In this document: piece by piece, positions 19,491 to 30,972 of the stretch
How positions within the stretch are numbered: position 1 is the stretch's first letter
How the letters are laid out: every line of letters begins with the position of its first letter
Origin: Monodelphis domestica
Lineage: Eukaryota; Chordata; Mammalia; Didelphimorphia; Didelphidae
DNA: 64,000 bases
Reading direction: 5' to 3'
Assembly: GCF_027887165.1 (NCBI RefSeq)
Contig: NC_077234.1
Coordinates: 192,277,465 to 192,341,464, forward strand
Notes under the pieces: model-generated
Database searches by the model: none
What the model was told of the DNA's origin: nothing
The model's input: the letters and a program-made list of their open reading frames with translations, nothing else
Translations under genes and position numbers: made by a program

Positions 19491-20465
19491 TATCATTTAT
19501 AACAACAACCCCCCCAAAAAAAAACTTGGGGAAAAAAAACTAACTTCATCTCTGCAAAGAAGAGAGTGAGTGAACTATTTGTTCTGTCTTCTCCCTGTGA
19601 TCATTTCCCTGATCTTACCTAGTTACTCTTTATTTTTCATTTTGAACCAATCCTAGTCAGATTCAAAATAAGCAGAAACCCAAACTTTGGTCCCCTCCCT
19701 CCCTGAAGACACAAACAAAACACTAACAAGAAAACCCCTCAAACCTAGGCATAAACTTTTTAAACTTGTCAGGAACATATGACTTAGAAAAATTGAGGTG
19801 CATCTACATGTACTAGATTTTGGGGCTTAGTCTGTTAACTCCATTATACATATTAATGGGAATAGGTTCATCGTTAATCTCAAAGGTTTATTTGGCTTTG
19901 GAATGCATTATAATTTTTTCAAACTGCAGATGAACCTTTTACATTATGTTTAATTCATTAAAGTAAACTTATTCCTTGAGTACACACCAGCTGGGTACAG
20001 AGAACATTCAGGCATAAACTAGATGACATCTGGGATTAAAAAAAAATACCATGGATAATATACAAAGCAAATAGCCTGGATGTAGGTTCCAGAGATTCAA
20101 TTCAATCACATTTGTATATTTATTTAACTACAGAGCAACTGACAATTTGAATAGTCTAACAAATATATCAGATATTTTGGTTGTAATCAGAGTTCACAAG
20201 TATGTTTTGAGTAGAACTTTTAAATGGCTAGCCATAGATTTTTAAAAGAAATTTGGGAACTATGTACTTAAGTCCTTTTAAAGGTATTTAGAATGTAATG
20301 CCTCTCTCTCTCTCTCTGTGTGTGTTTCTGTCTCTGTATGTATATGTATATGTTCTCTCTATATCATATATCTCTATCTAAATTTTTATTCAAGAACTAT
20401 GATTTCATTCATGAGAGATACTCAGTTTGGAAATTCTCTCCATTGATGCAAGTTGGCAGTTAAGT
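19491..20465. other. Unclassified AT-rich segment
   Basis: No gene or named repeat was recognised. It ends with CT/GT and TATG low-complexity runs near 20300-20380. Confidence 0.4.
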
Positions 20466-20469
20466 CAGT

Positions 20470-20600
20470 AATTTATAGTTTTAGAGGGCAGCCTAGGGAC
20501 ACTGAGAAATTAAATGACTTGCCTGTCATCACAAAGTTAGTCTGTGTCAGTGGCAGGATAAATGCAGGTGTTCTGACTTGGAAAGGCTCTCCTTATTAGA
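20470..20600 (-). mobile_element. MIR fragment, antisense
   Basis: TTAAATGACTTGCCTGTCATC and CACAAAGTTAGTCTG with downstream TTCTGACTTGG mark a diverged antisense MIR. Confidence 0.5.
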
Positions 20601-20821
20601 TTAGTCAGATGTTTGTCCCACCTCCATTCATTAAAGCTGTATACTCTATACAGCAAGCAGAGTAGGGCATTAATGTGATGTGGAAAATAAGTGATAAAAC
20701 CACCTTTAAGAATAAATAATAATATATTTAAAGAAGGATTAGCAAGTCATTCTGCTTACTGGAAAACTTCATTTCCAGCTGTGTCAATATTATCTGATTC
20801 TTATGGAATTGTAGATATTTC

Positions 20822-21025
20822 TTTTTTTTTTTACTCTTTACCTTTAATTCTGTTTTAGAATCAATACTGAGTATTAATTTCAAGGCAGAAGAGCAATAAG
20901 GGCTAAGCAATGAGAGCTGCTTAATGACTTGTCCAGGGTAACTCAGCTAGGAAGTATCTGAGACCAGATTTGAACCTACCATCTCTAGACCTGGCTCTCT
21001 ATCCATTGAGCTGCCTAACTTCTCC
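20822..21025 (-). mobile_element. tRNA-headed marsupial SINE, antisense
   Basis: T10 tail, TTAGAATCAATACTGAGTA, AGAGCAATAAGGGCTAAGC, GACTTGTCCAGGGTAACTCA, CAGATTTGAACCTACC and a TGAGCTGCCTAAC head. Confidence 0.85.
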
Positions 21026-21029
21026 ACAG

Positions 21030-22190
21030 ATATTTCTTGATGTGAATGCTAGTGACAGACACAAGTTGTCTTCTTTAAAGTTTGGGCCATTTTTTTCCTA
21101 TCCAGCTTTCATTTTGAAGAAGGGCTAAGGAAAACCTTCATTTTAAGTAGAAAGACCTTTTGGATTCTATGTCTCCTTTAACGCAGCCTTTTTTAAAAGG
21201 AATATTACTTTTTTTAAATGGATGACTTTTGTCTTTATTTCAAATTCAATTATTAACCTATCTTCCTCACCCTCTTCTCCCTATCTAGCCTTCTCTTGTG
21301 GCTAGTATTTAAAAACATATATGTTCAACTCACAAACTAACCTTGTTTAACAGCATATATTGAATTCCAGTCTGTAGCCACTTACCTGTCCAATGGAAAG
21401 GGAGAAGTATATTTTCTCATTTCTTTTGGGAACTGAAACAGCTGAGCACTCAATTTTGGTTTATCGTCCTTTCCATTTAGATTGTCTTTATTGTTCATAT
21501 AATATTTGCAGATGAGAATGTATGTGAGGGCTTTGGGCAGTAAAATGTCATGTCTTGTAGCATGTCTTGACTCAGAATTATTTGAAGGGAAGTGATATAT
21601 AAATTGTAAAGTACTATTCAAATGTGAGTGAACTATGATTATCTCAATCCATATGCTTTCACTTAGAACTCAGCTAGCATAGTATGGAGATTGATATTCC
21701 CTCTATTTAAATTTTCTTCAAAAAAATTAAATTTAAAATTTTGAATTTTAAATTAAATTTGTAATAAAAAAAAAGCAGATGACCACATTGCACAGCATCA
21801 GAAGTTTATGGGAGTAGAATTTAATGTCAATTAAAATGTTTATAAAAATTAAATTGAATGGATCTCCGAATGTCAGAAAATAGACACCAAATACTGTTTT
21901 TACATGTAAATGGAAAAACAAAACATTAGTGTAATTGTGCCCCAAAAGAAAATTAATAAATTGAAACAATATACCTAAGAGTTATTGTTTATACAATAGT
22001 ATGAATTTCAATAAAATTTAAGTATCTAATATGTTCAGTTTATGCATAGCACATAAATTGAATATCTTAGGGATTAAAAAAAAAAGCAGTTGATCACATT
22101 GCACAGGCTAAAGGAGAGAGGAACACTGCCCTGAGAGAGCTTTGAATTCACCATCCAGCTTTAGCATTTTTCATTAATATGTATGAAAAG
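21030..22190. other. AT-rich unclassified segment with short repeats
   Basis: Contains a near-palindrome of AAATTTAAAATTT type at about 21725-21762. A 30-bp direct repeat (AAAAAAAAGCAG ... CACATTGCACAG) lies at about 21767 and 22079. No gene or named family. Confidence 0.4.
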
Positions 22191-22194
22191 TTTA

Positions 22195-22380
22195 GTGTTA
22201 AAAGGAAATTTAAAGCTCAGTCACTTATTAGTGGTATGACTTTGGGCATAGGACTCTGTTTGCCACAGTTTTCTCATCTGTAAAATGAGCTGGAGAAAGA
22301 AATGGCAAACCACTCCAGTATCTTTGTTACAAAAACCCCAAAGGGTCAGGCACAACTGAACAACAAAACAACTTCCTGAC
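22195..22380 (+). mobile_element. SINE with RTE-type 3' end, sense
   Basis: TTTCTCATCTGTAAAATGAG, CAAACCACTCCAGTATCTTT, then GGGTCAGGCACAACTGAACA, the RTE-like terminus. The head is diverged. Confidence 0.75.
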
Positions 22381-22984
22381 TCCAGATCTAGCACTCTATC
22401 CATAGAGCCAACTAGCTGAACCACACAGCTCCTAAAGTGAGAACTAATGTCTAAAACAGCATTAATGTTCATCATTTTCTCAAAGCATTTATATAGTTGT
22501 GTCTGTCATATTGTATACAGTTTAATACTAATTCCTCTTCAGCTTTGTCATTTACACACAGCCTCTGCTATTGACTCTCACTCATTAAAAAAACAAAGAT
22601 CCCAGCTGCCAGAGGATAGCAGAGACTTTGGGCTTGAAGTTGGTCATGATGTGCCAGTTTCTGTAGATTATTTAAAGCTAAGGCTTGGGAAAAGGAGGGG
22701 AGAGGAGCCAGAAGGAGTAATGCTTCCTAGTGTCAAAGACATAGTTAAAATGGACCATGGACTCTTCCCAGCTCATGGAAATCTGAGATCCTAGTGAGAT
22801 CTAGACATTGGACAAACATAGCATACCAAGTCTTGCAAGCTTTAGCACAATGACAAACCATTATAATTAGTCATCGATCTAATAGGGATGCCTCAAAAAT
22901 GTAGCAGGGGAGGGATTGAATGGGAACAATGAAAAGATTGTAGCCCTTGGGCTCCTTGTTGATCCAAGGGGTTAAAGGTCTCAG
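22381..22984. other. Unclassified segment with a 115-codon open frame
   Basis: A + open frame at 22447-22794 has no domain I can recognise and no splice or promoter context. No repeat family was assigned. Most likely non-coding. Confidence 0.35.
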
Positions 22985-23945
22985 GCTAGAAGGAACCTCA
23001 AAGACCTTCTAGTTCAACCCCCTAATGTTACAGATAAACTAAGGCTTAAGAAGTTGAGGTCCCACAGGTAGTAAGCTCAACCCTTGCATATGTCCATTCT
23101 GCTTTGGACTCTTCCTAGCCTGGCACCAGGCAAGTATATAATTCTTTGAGATTCATTTTTCTCATCTGTAAAGCAGTGATAATAATATCATTTTCCTTAT
23201 AAGGTGGTTGTAAGGATCAAATGAGATTCTATGTAAAGTGCTTTGTATACCTTAAAGTCTTACACAAATGATAGTTCTTGTTCCCTAGTCTTGCATTATC
23301 TTGTTTGCTCCTAACAAAGACTTATAAGTAAGTACTCAGAGATTATACAATCCAATTTTCCAGGTGAGGAAACAGATTTAGAGATTTTTAAGTGACTTAT
23401 CCATGGCTATGCAGCTGGTAAACATAGGACTCCTTAACTCCAAATTCTTTGCTTTTTGATTAAAGAGATAATCTGGTCAGAAAAGCAAATTCAAATCCCA
23501 CACTCATTAACTGTATGACTATGGCCATTCATTTAAAATTTCCTAGCTTCAGTTTCCTTATCTGTAAATGAGGGTTTCAATTTTGCCTACCATACAAGCT
23601 TGCAAGGGCCAGACAAGATAACATGTGCAAACTATTTTGTAAAAAATAAATTATGTAAATGTAGGATATTATTGTTATTATTATAATATTATTAATGAAA
23701 TCTATGAACTTTAATGTATTGAAGTGTATGAGCTAGCAATGACATAGGAAGATCAAGGTTTAAAATCCAAGATCTGTTACTAATTGGCACTTGGAGCCAG
23801 CCACTAGGCTTTGATTTCCTCATCTGTCAGATAGAGATAATATTACTTTCTACCACTTACTTTAGAGGATGGTTATGAGGATCACATGTAAAGCACTTTG
23901 GAAGCCTTTAGGCTCTCTACAAATGTCAAATAATACTTTATTTTT
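22985..23945. mobile_element. Cluster of five MIR-family relics
   Basis: Antisense copies at about 22990-23100 and 23320-23460 (CAGGTGAGGAAACAGATTT, AAGTGACTTATCCATGGC). Sense copies at about 23140-23285, 23480-23680 and 23725-23945 (TTTCCTCATCTGTCAGATAG, GGATCACATGTAAAGCACTT). All are diverged and abut one another. Confidence 0.65.
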
Positions 23946-25220
23946 TTTTTTGCCTTTGCAGATCTATTTTTTCTTTAACAAAGCGTTTCCCCCTCAGTTT
24001 TTTAATGGAAAGATCCATTAATTTTCCTAGCTTTGGGGGAGCGGGGGAACCTATTTTCTGTTGCTACTGTACCAAATCAAAGCTTTTAATGCATTTTGTA
24101 TTTTTTTCATTATCATTGCATTTTGAGGTAATTTTGATTTAAATTCCTTGTAGCCACCTGTCTTCTCATGTCTGTTTACATTTTTGTGTGTTTGTGATCT
24201 GGAGGTGGTTTTCATCATTAATGTTTGTCTTCAAAATAAAAAAGTAGATTTTACAGGGAGGCAGATGTTAATAACAGCCTGCTTCTTTGTCTTTCGCCAT
24301 CTTCCCTTGCCCTTCTTCTCTTAACTTCTGTTTCTGTTTCAGATTTAATTCAAATAGATTTTTAAATATTTATTAGTCTCAGTTTCCACATCTGTAAAAT
24401 AGGTTGGAATAAAAGACCTGGAGGCCCTTCTCTGATCTAAATTTGAGATTCCTTAAAATAAATATTAATACTATTGAGAACTGGGAATGACATTTATGAG
24501 AGTGGAATGTGTTTGTCAAATGTTTCCTTGTCCTGCTGTGACTATGCCAAAGTTGGGGGACTTTCCCATGTGAAGATTTGCATTTAAGTTCTGTTTATTT
24601 CAAGCTGAGCAGAGAATTCCTGTTCCCACACTGTAGAATACAGGTAGTTCTATGTAAATCTTCAATTAAGCACTGAATTTAGAAGAACATGCTAGTTTAT
24701 GCCATTGTGTTGTATTGGTTTAGGCATTGTGCTGAGTGCCTATTACATAGATAAAGAGTCACAGTACTGGAGAAACAGAATGGGCAAAGAGGTACACCAG
24801 ACCAGGGATACAGAATGGACAAGGAGGTACATGTTACATAGTAGGGATCTCAAATACTTAAAGAGGTACACTGTACCAGGGATACAGAATAGTCACTGTT
24901 CAGCGATTCAGCTGGCTTAGGAGGTTGTAAGTATTACTGATAGCTTATTTGTTTGTGCTTTATTTTAGTCAAAAGAGGCTGTTTATTTTGGTCTAATGGG
25001 AAATAATTACTTTCCATTCAAACTACTTCATAGCTTCCTGAATTACTTCCCAACTTTCTCATGGACATTTTAATTTGGACTCTGTAGCTAAATAGCCTGA
25101 ACATTCAATATATATTTGATAAAGAATAGAACACTGAAATTGCTGACTTTGGATTATTTAGAACTACTTATCGTAAAGATATGCCCTCTGAGAGAAGTTC
25201 TTTTTGGTTTTTATTGTTAC
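23946..25220. other. Mostly unclassified; short tandem structure near 24.8 kb
   Basis: A MIR-type tail lies near 24375-24450. Around 24775-24895, three loosely conserved units of 35-40 bp begin AGAGGTACA or GAGGTACA, two of them containing CCAGGGATACAGAAT. No gene was recognised. Confidence 0.4.
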
Positions 25221-25224
25221 TTCT

Positions 25225-25420
25225 CTCAATGAATTGTTTCAGTCCAGTCCAATTCTTGGTCAAGATACTAGAGTGATTGGCTATTTCCTTCTCGAGCCTG
25301 ACTTATTATAGCTGAGGAAACCTGAGGCAAACAGGGTTCAAGTGGCTTGCTCAGTATCACAGAGCTAGAGTAAGTGTATGAGGCCAGATTTGAACTCAGG
25401 AAGATGAGTCCTCCAACCTT
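25225..25420 (-). mobile_element. SINE with RTE-type 3' end, antisense
   Basis: ACTAGAGTGATTGGCTATTT, GCTGAGGAAACCTGAGGCAA, CAGAGCTAGAGTAAGTG and CAGATTTGAACTCAGGAAG. Confidence 0.7.
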
Positions 25421-25437
25421 GTATAATCATTAAAAAA

Positions 25438-25600
25438 AAATGTTAGAAGGGGTTACATTAGAAAAGAATTCTTTTAAAAATTTATTGATAGCTTTTGCTG
25501 TTTATATTGCTAGAATTTCTCCCAGTACTATTCCCCCTTCCTCTCCCAGAGATTCATCTCATAAAACAAATAGTATTTTTAGAGAAAAAAAGATAGGCTA
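25438..25600 (-). mobile_element. L1 3' UTR fragment, antisense
   Basis: Shares CATTAGAAAAGA, TTTATATTGC.AGAATTTCT and CCCAGTACT with 26355-26485. Both are antisense L1 3' pieces, here followed by CATCTCATAAAACAAATA. Confidence 0.5.
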
Positions 25601-26049
25601 AAAAAATCACCAAGACCAATTATTTTGGTGAAAAAGTCTTTAAATATAGTCAGCATGTCAGACCAGTGAACTTTACACCTCTGCAAAGCAGTGGTGTAGG
25701 TGTCTTCCTATAATTCTTCTTTTGATCCAAGTTTATAAGGCAGAGATTCTTGACCTCCTTGGAATTCAGAATGTTTGTGAATTTGGATAGGTAAAAAAAT
25801 TACATATTTATTTTAATGTAATCAATTTCTTCTTGTAATTCTATATTTTATTTTATACATTTAGAACATCCTGAGAAGGGACCCATAAGTTTCACCAGAT
25901 GATTATCAAAGGGGTTCATGTCAGAAAAAAAAAGATGATTAACCTAAGCAATTTAGATAAATAGTTTTCAAAATAAGATTTGTGGGCTACTGATAGTCTG
26001 TGAGCATTCCCATCTTGTGCAGTACAATAACAACAAAAAATATGGAAGG

Positions 26050-26350
26050 TGTGTCAAAGGAAGTTTATCTCCTCCCCCTCCTGGGTTGCTGACCTGTCCA
26101 TCAACATTCTTCACATACTAGAGCTTTGTCTGAACAGCAATATAAGAAAGGGAGCAGGTCTTGTCTGGGCTTTTGGGACAGACTCTCGGGAGAGCACAGG
26201 TGAGGGAGAAAGGAGATGCTGGTAGAATAGAGACATGGGTTTGAGAGCTTAGAGTAAGGAAGAGATTTAAAAATATGCTTATCTATCTTTTCTCTTAATA
26301 AACTTTATGAAAAACAATAACTGGTAGATATATTAATTTTAAATATAACA
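26050..26350 (+). mobile_element. Compact solo LTR, 301 bp, duplication AAGG
   Basis: Begins TGTGTCAAAGG and ends AAATATAACA. AAGG flanks both sides (26046-26049 and 26351-26354). A TATA box (AATATAAG, 26139-26146) and an AATAAA (26297-26302) are about 155 bp apart, a correct promoter-to-poly(A) order in sense orientation. A gammaretrovirus-like fossil LTR with no internal region adjoining. Confidence 0.75.
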
Positions 26351-26354
26351 AAGG

Positions 26355-26485
26355 AGTTCCATTAGAAAAGAGTTCTTTAAAAAAAAAAGGTAGCTTTTTT
26401 GTTTATATTGCCAGAATTTCTCCCAGTACTCTTCCCTTTTCTTCACCCAGAGTCATCCCATGAAACAAATATGGCAGGTGACATT
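26355..26485 (-). mobile_element. L1 3' UTR fragment, antisense
   Basis: GTTTATATTGCCAGAATTTC, CCCAGTACTCTTCCC and CATGAAACAAATATGG match 25438-25600 and 39300-39320. The compact LTR abuts it on the left. Confidence 0.5.
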
Positions 26486-27050
26486 TAGGCTGGCTTTGGG
26501 AATAAAGTTTATAATATGATATTTATTACTTAGTTTTAACAAACTCATTTAACAAGTTTTTTTATTAAGAGGCAACTGTTCTTAGTACTACTGGTGATAT
26601 GGGGCCTAAAAAATTACAAGATGAAGTTGCTGCTCCTGAGAAGCTAATAAGTATTTGGGGAAATAAATGCAGAAAGAATAAGTAGCACATTTTTTATTTT
26701 TGGTCAGGTATTGGTTTGATATTCATTTGGTATATGTTTGGTCTTCATTATGTGTGTACCTTGTATCCCTATTACCTGCCTCCAGGGCAAGGAAACATGA
26801 GTGTCTAGACCCTTCTTTCCCTTCTCTCTTCTCCCCCCTCCTTCCCATCCCTCTCCCCATGCCAACTTGTTTTGGCATCTGTACAAATTCAGTGTGTACC
26901 ATTCTTTATCAATATCAGGATGACTTTAAGATCTTTAGCTCAGAGTTTAAGTTAAAAACGCCCAAGAAATTTTTCATTCACCTAGGAAATAATAAAGTAT
27001 TTTAAATGCTAAATATTCTCCCTTCCATATGCTTCCCCATCCCAGAAATC
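26486..27050. other. Unclassified segment
   Basis: Pyrimidine-rich patch at 26805-26865 with overlapping short open frames on both strands. No gene or named repeat was seen. Confidence 0.35.
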
Positions 27051-27421
27051 AGGTATGCTGATGTATATGTACAAATATATGTTCTTGTGCTTGTTACATA
27101 TATTCATGGGTTATATGTGTTATCTATTTAGCAACAATTGGGCTATCAAGAATTTATTCACATATTCAATTATAATATTTTTTATTCATGGCTCTGTATT
27201 CATAATATACATGAATATGTATATATTATATGCATATACATACATATATACCCTATATACATATATTATGTGTAAAATATGTACATAAAATATAACATTA
27301 TATGTGTATGTATATATAATGTATATATAATGTATATATAAAATATAATAATGTAATTATAATATATACCATATAGTCTAATCATATAATTATATATACT
27401 CTTTTTCTATATATATATTAG
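27051..27421. repeat. TA/TATG low-complexity tract
   Basis: Alternating TATA, ATGTATA and TACATA words over about 370 bases, with hairpin-forming segments. The open frame across it is a by-product of low complexity. Confidence 0.8.
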
Positions 27422-27620
27422 CATGAGTTGGCTATCATGTATAGAGAGGCTGGCCTGAGTCAGAAACTATTGGGTTAAAGTCTCTGACATATACTGGCCA
27501 TTAGATAAGTCATAGAACCCTCTGAGCCCCCAGGCAACTCTTGGAAACTATAAGTGACTGAGGGAGTGCTGCTCTTCATTGGCAGGAGTTTCCGACCTCC
27601 AGGCTAATCTGTAAAAAATG
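27422..27620 (+). mobile_element. THER1/MIR-type SINE, sense
   Basis: GGCTGGCCTGAGTCAGAAAC, TCTGACATATACTGGCC, CCCCAGGCAACTCTTGG and TCATTGGCAGGAGTTTCC: the long MIR relative with the CAGGCAACTCT and CATTGG tail. Confidence 0.7.
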
Positions 27621-27989
27621 TGTATAGGTATCTACTGACCAGGAGCAAGAGGACATAGAATAGCCATTCTATGCCTAGTGTCATTTAAGGTGCTGAGGCA
27701 TTAAAAAAAAATTAATAGAGTCTGTACTCCTACTTGTAACTAACAAGTAAGTTGGGACACGGAGCACACACACATAAAGAATTAGGCTAGCATATAGTGA
27801 ATGAGCTCCTTATTCATTATACATACTTTTCTTGCCTGCCCAACCATCTACCTAGAAAGATCTGTGTACACAGATATAGAGAGTGCAGCCACTCATTTCC
27901 TATTCTATTTGTTTTTATATATGTGGAGATATGTAATATAAAATAAAATTCTGATTTGTGTGTCCTTCCTGATTAGAGTGAAGGGTGGG
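27621..27989. other. Unclassified segment
   Basis: No gene or repeat family was recognised between the THER1 copy and the following L2. Confidence 0.35.
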
Positions 27990-28390
27990 TATTTGGGGAC
28001 TAGTGGAAAATATTGTGGTATTGATGAGGGGGCCCGATTACAGTAGACAATGAAAGGTAAGTAGAGGGCTTGAGATTTTAAATGCTTGGTTAATGGCAGC
28101 CATTGGGAAGGTGAGTAAACATGTTGAAAGGAATGATTTAGTAAAAATTTAAAATAAAAATCTGTCAGGGTAGATGGATTAAAGCATAGAGGGTAAAGTA
28201 AGAAAGACCAGCCAAGAGGCAATTTCAGTAATCCAGGCATGATCAGGGTGATGGTGAACAGTGGCAGTAGGAATTGAAAGGATGAAACTAAGCAACATTT
28301 CAAAGGAAAAATCAATAGGATTTGATGACTGGGATGAAAGTGCAAAGAAGATGAAGAATTCCCAAGTTTGGGCCTGGGAGAATAATGATG
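27990..28390 (-). mobile_element. L2 fragment, antisense
   Basis: CAATTTCAGTAATCCAGGCAT, GATGGTGAACAGTGGCAGTA and AATAGGATTTGATGACTGG follow the antisense L2 3' order. The 146-codon minus-strand open frame is derived from it. Confidence 0.6.
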
Positions 28391-28410
28391 GAACTAATTT
28401 TTCTTGATTA

Positions 28411-28610
28411 ATTCTTTTTTTTTTTTTAATTTTTAAATCTTTGCCTTCTGTCTTAGAATTAATACTGTGTATTGGTTCCGTGGCAGAAGAGTGATAAGAG
28501 CTGGCCATAGTGACTTACCCAGGGTCACATTTTAAGAAGTATCTGAGAACAGATTTGGTCCCATCTCTGGGCCTGGTTCTCAAGCCACTGAGACACCTAA
28601 CTGTTCCCCA
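28411..28610 (-). mobile_element. tRNA-headed marsupial SINE, antisense
   Basis: T-rich tail, GCCTTCTGTCTTAGAATTA, AGTGACTTACCCAGGGTCAC, CATCTCTGGGCCTGGTTC and a GACACCTAACTG head. Confidence 0.8.
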
Positions 28611-28849
28611 CGATTAATTTGTGTGTGTGTGTTCTGTGTATGTGTTTGTGTTTTGGTGGGGGTTTCAGAGTATTGTCCATGGTAATCAAGGAGGACAAAG
28701 GTGGTAGTCTTTTGCTTTATCCAAGTGATGAAAACAACAATTTTTTGCTCTGCTAGGTACCAGGGAAAAAATAGACTGTAACTAACTTCAAGGCATAAGA
28801 TAAGATGTGTGGAAAACAAAAGAAACAAACTATTAATGCATGAGAAAGA

Positions 28850-29110
28850 ATTCAAACAATGCCCCAGGAGGCTCAAGGAGGTAAGCCAATGGATTCTATC
28901 CCAGAGTATCAGGAAAGCTTCATAGAGGAGGTGCCTCTTTAGCTGAGCCTTGAGAAGTATTTCAGTATATACTAGTAATTGGTGGTGATGAAAAAGGAGT
29001 CTATGGCAAGCTGAGATTCAATGAACAAAATCATGGCAATGAAAAAGGGCAGAAGAATACAAAGCAGGAAAGAAGTTTATATGAAATAAGGGTCAAAACG
29101 TTGGTTTGAA
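28850..29110 (-). mobile_element. L2 fragment, antisense
   Basis: GGAAAGCTTCATAGAGGAGG, TTAGCTGAGCCTTGAGAAG and GGGCAGAAGAATACAAAGC are the reverse of the L2 CAGAGAGGCCTTCC / CAAGGCTCAGCT region. Confidence 0.6.
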
Positions 29111-29149
29111 GGGAGAGTATGGAGGCTTTTCTTTTGTTATTTTCACACC

Positions 29150-29300
29150 AATTAAATTTTTTCTTCCACATTTTCTTTTTTTATTAATTTGACAAATATC
29201 AACAAATATGAATATTCTCATAGACAAAGAACAGAAAAAATTCACATGTGAAATTGACTTTTGCATATAAGTTGTTTCTTTTTAAAAGCGTATTTAATTT
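29150..29300 (-). mobile_element. L1 3' UTR fragment, antisense
   Basis: Resembles 60890-60990 and 36085-36130 (AAATATCAACAAATATGA, ACAAAGAACAGAAAAAA). The following LTR interrupts or abuts it. Confidence 0.4.
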
Positions 29301-29311
29301 TAGATGTTAAT

Positions 29312-30610
29312 TGTAAGATTTAAAATGGTTGAGGTTGTAAACTGTGGCAGTTAAAAGAGTTGGGGTCATAAACTGTAGTGAGTAAAATATGCTAGATATA
29401 AGAGTGGGTGAGTAGATTTGACTGCAGAAAATATGTTTTACTACAGTGTCTTGGTTTTTAAATCAAATGTAAGGTGGTCACCAGGGAAATATTCCCAATT
29501 ATTCAAATACCCAAGTCAACTGGGTTTTATAGAGATTTTAATTAATACAAATGTGGAATTAAAGAAAAGAGAGAAAGAGAAAAAGGAAATAAGTATGAAG
29601 GGCCTTAAGCCAACATGGCCTAGACCTGAGTCTTAAGAGAGAGAGATCAGTCAGTCTTTTATCACTCACCACAAGGTCTGTCTAAGCAAGGATTCTAGGG
29701 ACACCAGGCCAGCTCCATCTCAGCTGATTTCACCAGAGAGAGTTCCAGCCAGAGTCCTCCTCAAAGAGAGATCCAGCCAGAGACTGTTTCAAAGGGCCTC
29801 TCTCCAGAGCCTCCAGAGGGACAGAGTCCCCTCAGAGGAGCTCCAGCGAGACCTCCTTAGAGATTGTCCTCCAAGAGCTTCCCTTTTCCAGAGCCTCTCT
29901 CAAGAGATTCTTCCCAAGGGATCCTCATAAGAGCTTCCTCCAAAAGGATTCTCCTCAAGCGATCCTAATCCGCCTCATAAGAGATTTCTCCAAAAGGATT
30001 GTCCTTCAAGAGATTCTGCATTTTCTTATATAGGGGGTTTTCTCCTATGTCACTTCCCCTAAGTCCTTACATCTACCAATCACTGTAGACTTACATGTAC
30101 CAATCACTATTTTCCAAAGGACAACCCATTCTAAAAACACTGCTGGGTCAACTTAATCCCTTTAGTAAGTTTGAATCAGAAAAAACACTGCTGGGCCGAC
30201 TAATCCCCTCAGTAAGTCTGAACCAGAGAAAACACAGCTGAGTCGACTAATCTCCTCAAGAGAAAACCACTGAATAAGTTTTCACCTCTTTGCTCCTGGC
30301 AAGTTTACAAGTTGCCTGACCTTTATAGGTACCTAGCATCCCATTGTATCAATTCTAAAAACAGGCATAGCTCAAAGAACTCCCTGCCTCATCATAAGCA
30401 TGGGTCCAAGTACTTTCATTGTTTAGCAAGGAGTTTTCTCCCCTAAAGCAGTCTTAAGTATGGGTAGAGTAGAGGTCCTCCCATTTCTGATCCTGGGGAG
30501 TTCTTACATCAAAATGGGGAATGTTCCTGGTAGGAAATTTGTTCCAATGGAGGATTCCTCAATGTAGAAATTTTTAACATTCACAAGTCTGAGAAATTTC
30601 AAGACTTACA
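29312..30610 (+). mobile_element. Solo LTR, family F, 1299 bp, duplication TAAT
   Basis: Starts TGTAAGATTT, ends AAGACTTACA, with TAAT on each side (29308-29311 and 30611-30614). It is closely similar to the LTR at 42062-43196 along nearly its whole length and related to those at 44506 and 45495. A TATA-like TTATATAGG lies at 30026-30034. Its own duplication shows it is a separate insertion, not half of a provirus with the 42-kb copy. An ERV1-like fossil. Confidence 0.8.
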
Positions 30611-30714
30611 TAATAGCAATACTGCCCTGCTCATGTGTTTCTTAATTTCTTCTGTCCCTTTTTTATATTTTCAAATACTCCTTTGACCCCTTTCTAATTT
30701 TTAAAGAGTCAATC

Positions 30715-30972
30715 ACTCCTCACAACAGCTCCCAATTTGAAAATAAAACCCCTCCTTTGTAATGAAGGTAGGACTATAGGGACCAGATCTGTGACTTTTC
30801 CTGAAATCCAAATGAGGAAACTCCCTCTACCAATATTGAGTGGCCTCTTCTCTGTAACTAAGAGACTTTTGCCTAGGATCATACAGCCATTATATTTCAG
30901 AGGTGGAATGTGAACCCAGATGTTCCTGGCTTCAAGACCAGGGTTCCCCATCTACTATGTCATACCATGTTG
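30715..30972 (-). mobile_element. THER1/MIR-type SINE, antisense
   Basis: GAGGAAACTCCCTCTACCAAT, TTTTGCCTAGGATCATACAG, GAGGTGGAATGTGAACCCAG and GTTCCTGGCTTCAAG follow the antisense THER1 order. Confidence 0.7.

Noticed and set aside
22447-22794. 115-codon + frame as a possible gene
   Set aside because: No domain, no conserved motif, no splice or promoter context. Frames of this length arise by chance in a window this large.
27905-28508. 146- and 109-codon minus-strand frames
   Set aside because: Explained by an antisense L2 and an antisense SINE.
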